Origin: Caulobacter sp. NIBR1757
Lineage (GTDB): Bacteria > Pseudomonadota > Alphaproteobacteria > Caulobacterales > Caulobacteraceae
Length of the DNA stretch: 64,000 nt
Assembly (NCBI RefSeq): GCF_027912495.1
Contig: NZ_CP115463.1
Coordinates: 2,627,501-2,691,500, forward strand
Reading direction: 5' to 3'
The translations under genes were made by a program, and so were the position numbers. Below are positions 1 through 8,443 of this stretch, one piece after another; the first letter of the stretch is position 1; every line of letters starts with the position of its first letter. Below the pieces are notes generated by a model. It was not told where the DNA came from, made no database searches, and was given only the letters and a program-made list of their open reading frames with translations.

Positions 1-253
1 CCATCCGCACCCGGTAGCCGACCGTCTCCCCCACCCGCTCGCCCAGCGTGGCGGCCATGCGGGCCGCGGCGGCGCGGGCGGCGAGGCGTCGCGGTTCGAG
101 CAGAATCAGCTTGCCGGCCATCCAAGGCTCACCCAGCAGCGCCAGCGGCACGCGGGTGGTCTTGCCCGCGCCGGGCGGCGCGACCAGAACGGCGTTAACG
201 CCGGTGTCCAGAACAGCCCGGAGTTCGGGCAGGATTTCCTCGATGGGCAGCAT
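1..253 (-). CDS. hrpB: ATP-dependent helicase HrpB, N-terminal fragment
   Basis: The gene runs off the left edge; only its first 84 or so codons are present. The reverse strand starts [11 protein letters not shown] and carries a Walker A motif in [16 protein letters not shown], then [19 protein letters not shown], which is motif Ia of DExH helicases of the HrpB family. The ATG at 251-253 is the natural start because HrpB proteins begin just before LPI. HrpB is a DEAH-box RNA helicase-like ATPase whose exact role in alphaproteobacteria is not well defined. It is divergent from the permease gene at 378. The assignment rests on the N-terminus alone. Confidence 0.8.
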   Translation of the reverse strand, partial: MLPIEEILPELRAVLDTGVNAVLVAPPGAGKTTRVPLALLGEPWMAGKLILLEPRRLAARAAAARMAATLGERVGETVGYRVRM

Positions 254-377
254 TGCAGGGTTCGTTTAGTGCCCGAATGCCGCGCCGTCACCGCAAGCCG
301 TTGCGCGGCGCGACTTTACTGCTAACGTCCGCCGCTTGTGAGCCGGCGGGGAGCCGGCCTTTCGGGGAGCGAGACGC

Positions 378-2159
378 ATGTCCGCAGACGCCGCACCACG
401 CGGAAATCGACTTTTCTGGCGAAAATCCATCGAGCAGGTGCAGCGGGAAGCCGCCACGCACCAGCTGAAGCGGACCCTGGGCCCCTGGAACCTGCTGTTC
501 CTCGGCATCGGCTGCATCATCGGCGCGGGCATCTATGTGATGACCGGCAACGCCGCCGCCAACTTCGCCGGCCCGGCCGTGGTCCTGTCGTTCATCGTGG
601 CCTTCTTCGCCTGCGTCTTCGCCGGCCTCTGCTACGCTGAACTGGCCTCGACCATGCCGGTCGCGGGCTCGGCCTATACCTACAGCTACACCACGCTGGG
701 CGAGCTGTTCGCCTGGGTCATGGGCTGGCTGCTGGTGCTGGAATACGGCATCGCCGCCTCGACCGTGGCGGCCGGCTGGTCCGGCAACGTGGTCAGCCTG
801 CTGGCCAACTTCCACGTCATCATCCCGCCGGAATGGACCACCTCCTACGTCCAGGCGGTTCAGGGCGAGGGCGGCCTCAGCTTCGTCACCGGCGGCGGCG
901 CCAACCTGCTGGGGGCCCTGGGCATCCTGGCGGTGACCACCCTGCTGGTCGTCGGCATCTCGGAATCGGCGAGCGTCAACAACGTCATCGTCTTCATCAA
1001 GGTGGGCGTGCTGCTGCTGTTCGTCGGCGTCGGCGCGATGTTCATTTTCAACCACCAGGCCACGGCGGTCGATCACTGGACGCCCTTCCTGCCGGAGAAC
1101 GAAGGCGGCTTCAAATACGGCCTGCCCGGCATCTTCCGAGCGGCGTCGGTGATCTTCTTCGCCTACGTCGGCTTCGAGGCGGTCTCGACCGCCGCGGCCG
1201 AGGCCAAGAACCCGCAGAAGGACATTCCCTTCGGCATTCTCGGCAGCCTGATCGCCTGCACCATCCTCTACATGATGATCGCCCTGGTCCTGACCGGCGT
1301 CGTCGACTACCGCGAACTGGGCGTCCCCGCCCCGATCGCCCTGGCCGTCGACCGCATGGGCACCGACTGGTTCTCGATCCTCATCAAGGTCGGCGCCGTC
1401 GCCGGTCTGTCGTCGGTCATGCTGATCCTGACCTACGGCCAGACCCGCGTCTTCTACGCCATGGCCCGCGACGGCCTGCTGCCGAAGTTCTTCGCCACCC
1501 TGCATGACAAGTTCCGCACCCCCTGGGTCGGCACCATCGTGCTCGGCGTCGCCATCGCCATCACCGCCGCCTTCCTGCCGATCGAAATCCTCGGCGACCT
1601 GGTCAGCCTCGGCACCGCCACGGCCTTCGGCATCGTCTGCCTGAGCGTCATGTACCTGCGCACCAGCAACAAGGAACTGAACCGTCCCTTCCGGATCCCG
1701 GGCGGCGGCGGCCTTGTCGGTCAGCCGGTGATGGTGCTGGTCTCGGCGCTGGTGATCGCCGCCTTCCTCGCCTTCTTCAAGTTCCTGCTGAACTCCACCT
1801 GGGTCATGGAAGGCGCCATCATCTGCGCCATCATCCTGGGCCTGTGGCTGGTTCTGACCCTGATCAAGAAGGGCCCGAAAGTCTGGCTGGGTCCGGTTCC
1901 GGTTCTGGGCATCTTCTTCGCCCTGATCATGACCGGCCCGCTGGTCGAGGACATCATCGTCAAGGCGCTGACCGGCGATCCCATCCCGGCCATCCTGCTG
2001 AGCAGCTACCTTGGCCTCGGCGCGCTGATCTACATCGGCTACGGCTTCCGCAACTCGCGCCTCGGCAAGGGTCTGCGGCAGATCGACGACGACGGCCCCG
2101 GCCCCGGCGCGATGCAGGCCGAAGTCCATGGCATCGGCGACAGCAACAAGCCGGACTGA
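378..2159 (+). CDS. APC-superfamily amino acid permease
   Basis: A 593-residue integral membrane protein with a short cytoplasmic N-terminus, then GIGCIIGAGIYVMTG, the glycine-rich first helix of APC transporters (substrate-binding GxG segment). About 12-14 hydrophobic segments follow, with a conserved FFAYVGFEAVSTAAAEAKNP stretch typical of the cationic amino acid transporter (CAT/YfnA-like) branch. It likely imports an amino acid by cation symport across the inner membrane; substrate cannot be read from sequence. It stands alone between divergent hrpB and a strong terminator, so it is probably monocistronic. Confidence 0.85.
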   Translation: MSADAAPRGNRLFWRKSIEQVQREAATHQLKRTLGPWNLLFLGIGCIIGAGIYVMTGNAAANFAGPAVVLSFIVAFFACVFAGLCYAELASTMPVAGSAYTYSYTTLGELFAWVMGWLLVLEYGIAASTVAAGWSGNVVSLLANFHVIIPPEWTTSYVQAVQGEGGLSFVTGGGANLLGALGILAVTTLLVVGISESASVNNVIVFIKVGVLLLFVGVGAMFIFNHQATAVDHWTPFLPENEGGFKYGLPGIFRAASVIFFAYVGFEAVSTAAAEAKNPQKDIPFGILGSLIACTILYMMIALVLTGVVDYRELGVPAPIALAVDRMGTDWFSILIKVGAVAGLSSVMLILTYGQTRVFYAMARDGLLPKFFATLHDKFRTPWVGTIVLGVAIAITAAFLPIEILGDLVSLGTATAFGIVCLSVMYLRTSNKELNRPFRIPGGGGLVGQPVMVLVSALVIAAFLAFFKFLLNSTWVMEGAIICAIILGLWLVLTLIKKGPKVWLGPVPVLGIFFALIMTGPLVEDIIVKALTGDPIPAILLSSYLGLGALIYIGYGFRNSRLGKGLRQIDDDGPGPGAMQAEVHGIGDSNKPD

Positions 2160-2180
2160 TCCGTCAGTCCCAGTACGGAC

Positions 2181-2210
2181 AAGGCCCGGGAGCAATCCCG
2201 GGCCTTTCTC
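2181..2210 (+). terminator. rho-independent terminator after the APC permease
   Basis: A 10-bp perfect stem (AAGGCCCGGG / CCCGGGCCTT) with the 6-nt loop AGCAAT, followed by TCTC. It begins 22 nt after the permease stop codon. The T tract is short, but the stem is strong. Confidence 0.75.
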
Positions 2211-2278
2211 GTGATTGGGGTTTCAATCGCTCGCCTGAACACCGATCATATAGGCAAAGCCATCAACAGGAGCGCCCC

Positions 2279-2983
2279 TTGAGCGTCCCCCCCATCCAGG
2301 TCGCCATCGCGCCGGTCACCCCGCTGCAGCAGAACTGCACCATCGTGTGGTGCACCAAGACGATGAAGGGCGCGGTCATCGATCCGGGCGGCGAGGTTGA
2401 TCGCCTGCTGGCCGGCCTCGAGAAATACGGCGTCACCCTCGAGAAGATCCTCATCACCCACGGCCACATGGACCACGCCGGGGCCGCCGCCGAGATGGCG
2501 GAACGCACGGGCGTGCCCATCGAGGGCCCGCACCCCGACGACCAGTTCTGGATCGACCGCATCGAATCCAGCGGCAAGCAGTACGGCATCCCAGAGGCCC
2601 GCAGCTTCACCCCCGACCGCTGGCTGCACGACGGCGACGTCGTGACCCTCGGCGAGACGCAGTTCGAGGTCATCCACTGTCCCGGCCACACGCCGGGCCA
2701 TGTGGTCTTCTTCCACCGCGAGGCGCGCTTCGCCCAGGTCGGCGACGTGCTGTTCAAGGGCTCGATCGGCCGCACCGACTTTCCGCGCGGCAACTACAAC
2801 GACCTGATCGAGGCCATCTCGACCAAGCTCTGGCCGCTCGGCGACGATGTCAGCTTCGTACCGGGCCACGGCCCGATGAGCACCTTCGGCTACGAGCGCA
2901 AGGTCAACCCTTACGTCTCCGATCTGGCGCTGGAATCGAACCGGGTCGAACCGGCCGGCATCGACGCGAACCGATACAGCTGA
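2279..2983 (+). CDS. metallo-beta-lactamase-fold hydrolase (glyoxalase II-like)
   Basis: A 234-residue protein. THGHMDHAG is the zinc-binding HxHxDH motif, CPGHTPGH the third histidine region and PGHGP the last metal histidine. This layout fits the small glyoxalase-II-like MBL subfamily (YcbL type), which hydrolyses thioesters such as S-lactoylglutathione. The start is a TTG at 2279: AGGAG at 2268-2272 lies at the right distance, and the reading frame upstream of it runs through the terminator of the preceding gene. It would be cytoplasmic. Substrate is inferred from the family only. Confidence 0.85.
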   Translation: MSVPPIQVAIAPVTPLQQNCTIVWCTKTMKGAVIDPGGEVDRLLAGLEKYGVTLEKILITHGHMDHAGAAAEMAERTGVPIEGPHPDDQFWIDRIESSGKQYGIPEARSFTPDRWLHDGDVVTLGETQFEVIHCPGHTPGHVVFFHREARFAQVGDVLFKGSIGRTDFPRGNYNDLIEAISTKLWPLGDDVSFVPGHGPMSTFGYERKVNPYVSDLALESNRVEPAGIDANRYS

Positions 2984-2992
2984 TCCAGAGGT

Positions 2993-3808
2993 TCAGGTGA
3001 CGTAGGGCGCCCACATCAGCATCGTGGTCCCGAAGACGCCGACCGCCGTATAAAGGGCGGCCAACACGATCACTCCAGCCGCCAACAGCTTCAGGTCCGA
3101 TCTCTGGCTTCGTTCACCGACCAGATAGAGTTCCAGCACCGCCAATGGGATGAGGTAGCTGCCGAACGCCAGCACGATGTCGGCTGGCCCGCTCATGGTC
3201 TTGGTCATGCCCACCGGGCCCTGGTTCAGCACCACCCACCCCATCAGGCCAACGCGCAGGAACCAGACGCCGCTGGCGACCATGAAGGTGCGCAGGGCCC
3301 AGGCCCTGTGCATCTCGAACCGGCGCTGTCGCGCGGCTCGCCAGGCCAGGGCCGTGAACAGCAGGATCAGGACGGCGTCCAGCAGGATGGCGACCGCCGA
3401 GACGACCGACAGATAGGTCCCGCGCGACAGAGAGAGCCAGATCCCGCTGAGCGCCATGAACACGGCCAGGCTGAGAAACACGCGTCCTGACCAGCGGTGC
3501 ACAGCCGGTGCTCGACGGCGGATGGCGGGAACCAGCTGCATGAGGCCCAGGAAGGTCACAAGGGCGGCGATCAGCACATGGGCGGCGAAGACCGCGTTCC
3601 CGGCCCGGTCGCCGGCGATGTAGCCGTCGATCAGCGGCTTGTCGTTCCAGCCGGCGAAATTTCCGGTGACCGTCCGGACGCCGTAGAACAGCAGGATGAA
3701 GCCGATGAAGGCGGCCTGTCCGCCGGCGGCGATCAGCAGCCAGCCTCTGACCGACCACCTCAGGGCGGCGGTCGACACGGGGGCAAGGGGGGAAGACGAG
3801 ATCGGCAT
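2993..3808 (-). CDS. DUF2306-type multispanning membrane protein
   Basis: Hydrophobic protein of about 271 residues with seven or so membrane segments. It contains the motif pattern of the DUF2306 family (HVLIAALVTFLGLMQLVPAIRRR, then HRWSGRVFLSLAV and FEMHRAWALRTFMVASGVWFLRV), with conserved histidines within membrane helices that suggest haem or metal contact, although no function is established. It is divergent from an AraC-type regulator at 3970, which may control it. The start is uncertain: the ATG at 3808 is used, and an in-frame ATG at 3856 has a better ribosome-binding site (GGCGAGA). Confidence 0.7.
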   Translation of the reverse strand: MPISSSPLAPVSTAALRWSVRGWLLIAAGGQAAFIGFILLFYGVRTVTGNFAGWNDKPLIDGYIAGDRAGNAVFAAHVLIAALVTFLGLMQLVPAIRRRAPAVHRWSGRVFLSLAVFMALSGIWLSLSRGTYLSVVSAVAILLDAVLILLFTALAWRAARQRRFEMHRAWALRTFMVASGVWFLRVGLMGWVVLNQGPVGMTKTMSGPADIVLAFGSYLIPLAVLELYLVGERSQRSDLKLLAAGVIVLAALYTAVGVFGTTMLMWAPYVT

Positions 3809-3969
3809 GGACGGGTCCGCAAGCTGAGGAAGAAGCCCGCCAGGAATGACGGCCATGGCTGGCGCGGGTCTCGCCGATCTGGAATTCGGCCAGAACTTTC
3901 CGGAAATTCGGCCTGCTGGACAGTCGCTCCGATCCAAGCCAACAAGGTCGCTTCGCCGGAGACCGGATC

Positions 3970-4929
3970 GTGACGACGACGCTCAAACCGCCAGCCTCAC
4001 TGCCCCTGGCGGGTCTCCTGCCCCGGCCGCCAGGACGTCTGCCGGCCTATGCGGCCGTCGCCGGCGCGGCCTTCGTCGCCTACATCCTGTCGAAGGTTCT
4101 GGAGGGTGGGCCGGCCCGGGTTTTCGAAGTCTTCGGGGTGTCAGCCTGCGGCTGGGCCTGGCTCCTGACCCGGGCCCTGTTCGACCCGGCCAGGCAGGAC
4201 GCCTGGTGGCCGCGCCTGGTCGCCGGGGTCGTCGCGGTTTCAGGCGCTGCAACGGTCCTGTGGCCGAACGGCGGCCCGGTGTCGGACGTCGCCGAAAATC
4301 TCTACGCGCTGAGTGGATCGGCCGCCCTGGTGCTGACCCTTGTGGAGCCGTTCCAGCGCCACGGCTGCGCCATCTCCGGGGCCGAGCGTCGGTTCCGCAG
4401 GGCCTTCGGGCTGATCTTCCTCGGCCTGGTGAGCGCCTCGGTCCTGGCCGCCTGGTCGGCGCCGGAACCGGTGAAGGTCGTCAGCGCCCTTGTCGGCCTG
4501 GCGGCCGCCGGCGCCGCGGTCACTTTCCGACTGCGCCATCCGCTCTCGCTCGAGGCCCCGGAGAAGAAGCAGGCCACGGCGGAGGACCGCCGCCTGGCCG
4601 ATCGGCTCATGCGTCTACTGCAGGAAGACGCGATCCATACCGAGCCGGAACTGCGGATCGCCGACGTCGCCCGCCGGCTGAACGAACCCGAACACAGGGT
4701 CTCCCGCGCCATCAGCGCCGGCCTGGGCTTCGCCAACTTCAACCGACTGATCAATCATCATCGGGTGGAGCAGGCCAAGCAGGCCCTGGCCTCCGATGAC
4801 GACCGCTCGATCCTGGAGATCGCCCTCGACTGCGGTTTCGGCTCGATCGGGCCGTTCAACCGGGCCTTCAAGGCCGAAACGGGCATGACGCCCAAGGCCT
4901 ACCGCGCCGGCCGTCGACAGGCCGACTAG
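3970..4929 (+). CDS. AraC-family regulator with membrane N-terminus
   Basis: 319 residues starting with GTG, preceded by GGAGA at proper spacing. The N-terminal 190 or so residues are hydrophobic, with about six predicted membrane helices. The C-terminal 100 residues are an AraC/XylS double helix-turn-helix: ELRIADVARRLNEPEHRVSRAIS is the first HTH, and ILEIALDCGFGSIGPFNRAFKAETGMTPKAYR the second HTH with the family signature. Membrane-anchored AraC regulators of this type probably sense an envelope or small-molecule signal. The divergent neighbour at 2993-3808 is the obvious candidate target. Confidence 0.85.
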   Translation: MTTTLKPPASLPLAGLLPRPPGRLPAYAAVAGAAFVAYILSKVLEGGPARVFEVFGVSACGWAWLLTRALFDPARQDAWWPRLVAGVVAVSGAATVLWPNGGPVSDVAENLYALSGSAALVLTLVEPFQRHGCAISGAERRFRRAFGLIFLGLVSASVLAAWSAPEPVKVVSALVGLAAAGAAVTFRLRHPLSLEAPEKKQATAEDRRLADRLMRLLQEDAIHTEPELRIADVARRLNEPEHRVSRAISAGLGFANFNRLINHHRVEQAKQALASDDDRSILEIALDCGFGSIGPFNRAFKAETGMTPKAYRAGRRQAD

Positions 4930-5300
4930 ACGCCCCGGGCCGCCCGCAGCGCGGCCTGTTCGGTCTTGTCCAGCTTGCCGTCCTTGTCGGCGTCGAACTG
5001 TTCGAAACGATAGGCCGACGCCTTCGTGAACTCCGCCTTCGACACCTTGCCGTCCTTGTCGAGGTCGGCGGGCGCGAGGATGTTCCGGCCGCCAAGCATC
5101 TTGGCGATCTTCGCCTGTTCGGCAGGGCCGATGACCCCGTCCTTGTCGGCGTCCATGCGGGCGAAGCCTCGGTCCGCGGCCGCCAGGTTCTCGGCCTTGC
5201 TGACGTAGCCGTCCTTGTTGGTATCCGGATGCCCCTGAGCCGCGGCCGCCGAGGCGCTGAAGGCGAGCAGAAGACAGGCGACGGCGAGGCGGCGGATCAT
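4926..5300 (-). CDS. secreted EF-hand protein (four loops)
   Basis: 124 residues: signal peptide MIRRLAVACLLLAFSASAAAAQG, then EF-hand calcium loops DTNKDGYVSKAE, DADKDGVIGPAE, DLDKDGKVSKAE and DADKDGKLDKTE, all with Asp at positions 1, 3 and 5 and Glu at 12. It should bind several Ca2+ in the periplasm. The start at 5300 is chosen because the signal peptide begins there and GGAG precedes it. The stop codon overlaps that of the AraC gene through a shared CTAG. It is divergent from the response regulator at 5417, which may control it. Confidence 0.85.
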   Translation of the reverse strand: MIRRLAVACLLLAFSASAAAAQGHPDTNKDGYVSKAENLAAADRGFARMDADKDGVIGPAEQAKIAKMLGGRNILAPADLDKDGKVSKAEFTKASAYRFEQFDADKDGKLDKTEQAALRAARGV

Positions 5301-5342
5301 GTAGTCACTCCGGAACGTTCGGGCCCTCAGGTGGCGGCCCGT

Positions 5343-5373
5343 GGATTGCACCCGTATGTCTGCGTTGCAATCC
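5343..5373. promoter_or_regulatory. inverted repeat in divergent promoter region
   Basis: GGATTGCA and TGCAATCC form a perfect 8-bp inverted repeat with 15 nt between the arms. It lies in the 116-nt gap between the EF-hand gene (start 5300, minus) and the response regulator (start 5417, plus). Its position suits an operator for one or both genes; the binding protein is unknown. Confidence 0.4.
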
Positions 5374-5416
5374 TGTCGAGACAAGGGCCGCGCATTATGC
5401 CGGGATGGAGCAGACC

Positions 5417-6163
5417 ATGACCCTCGAGGCGCAGAACCCGACTGAAGCGCCGGCCCGTATCCTGATGGTCGATGACGACCCGGGGATCCGCGACGTCGTG
5501 TCCGAGTTTCTCGGCCAGCACGGCTATCAGGTGGATACCGCCGGCGACGCCCGCGGCATGGAGGTCGCCCTGGCGAAGGGGCCTGTCGACCTGATCGTGC
5601 TCGACGTGATGATGCCGGGCGAGGACGGGCTGTCCATCTGCCGCCGCCTGACCGCCCAGCCCGGCGGCCCGGCCATTATCATGCTGTCGGCCATGGGCGA
5701 GGACACCGACCGCATCGTCGGCCTGGAACTCGGCGCCGACGACTACCTGCCCAAGCCCTGCAATCCGCGCGAGCTGCTGGCCCGCATCCGCGCCGTCCTG
5801 CGCCGCCGGGCCGAACCGCAGCCCAGCCTTGAGGATGGTCTTTCCGCCACCTGTCACTTCGCCGGCTGGAAGCTCGATCTCGTCCGCCGCGAGCTGCGCT
5901 CGCCCGAAGGCGTCATCGTCAACCTGTCGAGCGGCGAATTCTCCCTGCTGCGCGCCTTCGTCGAGCGGCCCCAGCGTATCCTGACCCGCGACCAGCTGCT
6001 GGACATGGCCCGGGGCCGCGATTCCGACGCCTACGACCGCGCCATCGACGTGCAGATCAGCCGTCTGCGCAAGAAGCTGGACGACGGCTCCAACGGCGGC
6101 GAACTGATCCGCACCATCCGCAGCGAAGGCTACATGTTCGTGCCCAAGGTCACCCGCAGCTGA
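5417..6163 (+). CDS. OmpR-family response regulator
   Basis: About 248 residues. The receiver domain has the acidic pair in ILMVDDDPGIRD, phospho-acceptor Asp near residue 63 (LIVLDVMMPGEDG) and the conserved Lys in YLPKPCNPRELLARI. The C-terminal winged helix has LSSGEFSLLRAFVERPQRILTRDQLL and RAIDVQISRLRKKL, which is OmpR/PhoB type. ATG 5417 is preferred over 5405 because GGAG sits 6 nt upstream. It overlaps the next gene by one base (TGATG), so it is co-translated with the histidine kinase, its evident partner. Confidence 0.9.
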   Translation: MTLEAQNPTEAPARILMVDDDPGIRDVVSEFLGQHGYQVDTAGDARGMEVALAKGPVDLIVLDVMMPGEDGLSICRRLTAQPGGPAIIMLSAMGEDTDRIVGLELGADDYLPKPCNPRELLARIRAVLRRRAEPQPSLEDGLSATCHFAGWKLDLVRRELRSPEGVIVNLSSGEFSLLRAFVERPQRILTRDQLLDMARGRDSDAYDRAIDVQISRLRKKLDDGSNGGELIRTIRSEGYMFVPKVTRS

Positions 6164-7578
6164 TGTCATCGCGGGTCCGCAGCGCGCCTTTGTTTGTCCA
6201 GGTGATGGCGCTGGCCCTGGTCAGCCTCGTCGCCGCGCCGGCAATCAGCGCCGCCATGCTGCTGGCCCTGCCCCCGCCCCAGCCCGAGGTCTACCGCCTG
6301 AGCGAACTGGCCCAGGCGCTGCGCCAGCAGGGCGTCGTCGAGATCACCGATGGCCGGCCGCTGGTCGTCAAGCTGAAGACCGAGGCCCCGGAGGAGTCGT
6401 TCCGCCGCTCCCGCTGGCGCGAGGATTTCAAGCGCATCCTCGCCTCGGACCTCAAGGTGCCTGTCGAGCGCATCCGCATCGAGACTGTCGGCCCAGTCCG
6501 CGTCCTCCTGCGCACCGAGCACAGGGTCGAAACCCGCATCTTCCGCATCGGCCCGCCACATGGCGAGCCGCCCCCCGGCGGCGGCCGTCACGGCGGCCCG
6601 GCTCCCGGCCCGGGCGCTCCGGAATTCCGTCCTGACGAGCGGGTCATCTTCTCGCCCTTCAAGGTCGGCGTGCAGCAGCCGGACGGCCACTGGCTGGTGG
6701 TCAAGCCCAAGCCGACCTTCCGCTGGGATGCCTGGCAGACCCGCCTGATCCTGACCTTCGGCCTGTCGATCCTGCTCATCGCTCCCCTGGCCTGGCTGCT
6801 GGCCCGGCGCCTGTCCGCCCCCCTCGGCGCCTTCGCAGGCGCCGCCGACCGGCTGGGCCGCGACCCCCGCGCCGCGCCGCTGGAGATGCGTGGCTCGACC
6901 GAGATCGTCGCCGCCGCCGCCGCCTTCAATCAGATGCAGGAGCGCCTGCGCCGCTACGTCGATGACCGCACCGCCATGGTCGGAGCCATCGCCCATGACC
7001 TGCGCACCCCGCTGACCCGGCTGAAATTCCGCATCGAGGCGGTCCCCGAAGACCTGAAACCCAAGCTCGCCGCCGATATCGACCAGATGGAGGCGATGAT
7101 CGCCGCCACCCTCGGCTTCGTCTCCGACGCCACCCGGCCGCGCGCACGCGCCAGGATGGAGCTGGCCTCTCTGGTCGAGAGCATCGTCGATGAGATGGCG
7201 GAGACCGGCGCCGCCGCCTCGATCGATCGCACCGAAAAGCTGGTTGTCGAGGGCGACCCCATCGCCCTGCGCCGGCTGGTCTCCAATCTGGTCGAGAACG
7301 CCCTGAAGTATGGCGGCGCGGCCCGCGCCCGGGTTTATGCGGACGGCGCCGACGCGGTCATCGAGGTCGATGACGACGGCCCTGGCATTCCCGAGCACGA
7401 GCGTGAGCGGGTCTTCGAGCCCTTCTTCCGCGGCGAGCCCTCCCGCAACCGCGAGACGGGAGGCATCGGACTTGGACTGGCGGTCGTCCGCTCCGTCGCC
7501 CGCGCCCACGGCGGCGACGCCGACCTGATCAACCGCCCCGGCGGCGGCCTGACCGCCCGGGTCCGCCTGCCGATCTAG
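6163..7578 (+). CDS. sensor histidine kinase, HAMP/HisKA/HATPase
   Basis: 471 residues. An N-terminal membrane helix (about 12-34) is followed by a periplasmic domain that ends in a His/Pro/Gly-rich stretch near residues 128-150. A second helix (about 193-213) leads into HAMP, then HisKA with AIAHDLRTPLTRLKF (phospho-His near 278), and an HATPase with NLVENALKYG (N box), DDDGPGIP (G1) and GIGLGLAVV (G2). It presumably phosphorylates the regulator encoded just upstream. The His-rich periplasmic stretch could bind metal; the flanking EF-hand genes suggest an envelope calcium or metal theme, but that is inference. Confidence 0.9.
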   Translation: MSSRVRSAPLFVQVMALALVSLVAAPAISAAMLLALPPPQPEVYRLSELAQALRQQGVVEITDGRPLVVKLKTEAPEESFRRSRWREDFKRILASDLKVPVERIRIETVGPVRVLLRTEHRVETRIFRIGPPHGEPPPGGGRHGGPAPGPGAPEFRPDERVIFSPFKVGVQQPDGHWLVVKPKPTFRWDAWQTRLILTFGLSILLIAPLAWLLARRLSAPLGAFAGAADRLGRDPRAAPLEMRGSTEIVAAAAAFNQMQERLRRYVDDRTAMVGAIAHDLRTPLTRLKFRIEAVPEDLKPKLAADIDQMEAMIAATLGFVSDATRPRARARMELASLVESIVDEMAETGAAASIDRTEKLVVEGDPIALRRLVSNLVENALKYGGAARARVYADGADAVIEVDDDGPGIPEHERERVFEPFFRGEPSRNRETGGIGLGLAVVRSVARAHGGDADLINRPGGGLTARVRLPI

Positions 7579-7634
7579 TCGCAATACCAACGCAACCGGC
7601 ACGCCTTATGGCGGCCACCGAGCCACGCCACACA

Positions 7635-7669
7635 GGGTCTCCCAGCACCATTTTGGGGACCGGAGACCC
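7635..7669 (+). promoter_or_regulatory. hairpin covering the ribosome-binding site of the EF-hand gene
   Basis: GGGTCTCC (7635-7642) and GGAGACCC (7662-7669) are perfect complements with a 19-nt loop. The 3' arm contains the Shine-Dalgarno GGAGA of the ATG at 7672. In mRNA this would mask the ribosome-binding site. Confidence 0.45.
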
Positions 7670-7671
7670 CG

Positions 7672-8379
7672 ATGATCGTACGCCTGGCCCTGCTCGCCAC
7701 CCTCGCTGCCTCCCCGGTCCTGGCGCAACCGGGTCCGCCGCCCGAAGGGGGGCCGCCTGACGACGCTCCCCCGCCCCGCCGCGAGCAGCTGTTCATCAGT
7801 CCGGCCGGCGAGCCCTTCCGCGCGCCGCGTGGCCAGCCCTATCCGGTCGCCGTCTGGTTCGCCCGCGCCGACACCGACCATGACGGCGCGATCAGCCGCG
7901 CGGAATTCGTCGCCGACGCCGTCGCCTTCAACGCCAGCCTCGACGCCGACCACGACGGCTTCGTCGATGGCTTCGAAATCGCCGACTACGAAAAGAACGT
8001 CGCCCCCGAGATCCTCAGCCCCCTCGACCGCGGCGAGGAGGGCCCCCAGGCCATCAACATGAAGCTCGGCAAGCGACCGTTCATCGGCTACCCCAAGCCG
8101 CTGGATTCCGGGGCCTACGGCAGCACGCGCAACGGCGCCGGTCTCTACGGCCTGATCAACGAGGTCCAGCCCGTCGCCGCCCAGGACAGCGATCTGGACC
8201 GCCGCATCGCGGTCGAGGAGGTCGGTATCGCCGCCCGCGACCGCTTCGCCATCCTCGACAAGGACAGGGACGGCAAGCTCACCCTCGCCACCCTGCCCAG
8301 GACTCCTTACCAGACCATCCTCGAGGCCCCGCCGCCGAAGGATGGGGCCCGGCGCGGCAAGCGGCCGCCACCGCGCTGA
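7672..8379 (+). CDS. secreted EF-hand protein, first of a tandem pair
   Basis: 235 residues with signal peptide MIVRLALLATLAASPVLAQ and a proline-rich linker. The shared block FISPAGEPFRAP..QPYPV follows, then EF-hand loops DTDHDGAISRAE, DADHDGFVDGFE and DKDRDGKLTLAT, plus a degenerate pair around DSDLDRRIAVEE. It is a periplasmic or surface protein expected to bind Ca2+. It lies 93 nt downstream of the sensor kinase and just upstream of a paralogue with the same architecture. Function beyond calcium binding is unknown. Confidence 0.85.
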   Translation: MIVRLALLATLAASPVLAQPGPPPEGGPPDDAPPPRREQLFISPAGEPFRAPRGQPYPVAVWFARADTDHDGAISRAEFVADAVAFNASLDADHDGFVDGFEIADYEKNVAPEILSPLDRGEEGPQAINMKLGKRPFIGYPKPLDSGAYGSTRNGAGLYGLINEVQPVAAQDSDLDRRIAVEEVGIAARDRFAILDKDRDGKLTLATLPRTPYQTILEAPPPKDGARRGKRPPPR

Positions 8380-8443
8380 GCCCCCTTGTCAGCCCGCCTC
8401 GCGCGCCGCTATTCGCGCTCATCCCATTGGAAAGCCGCCACCG

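Noticed and set aside
288..2195. 635-codon open frame antisense to the APC permease
   Set aside because: Low-complexity shadow of a conserved membrane transporter.
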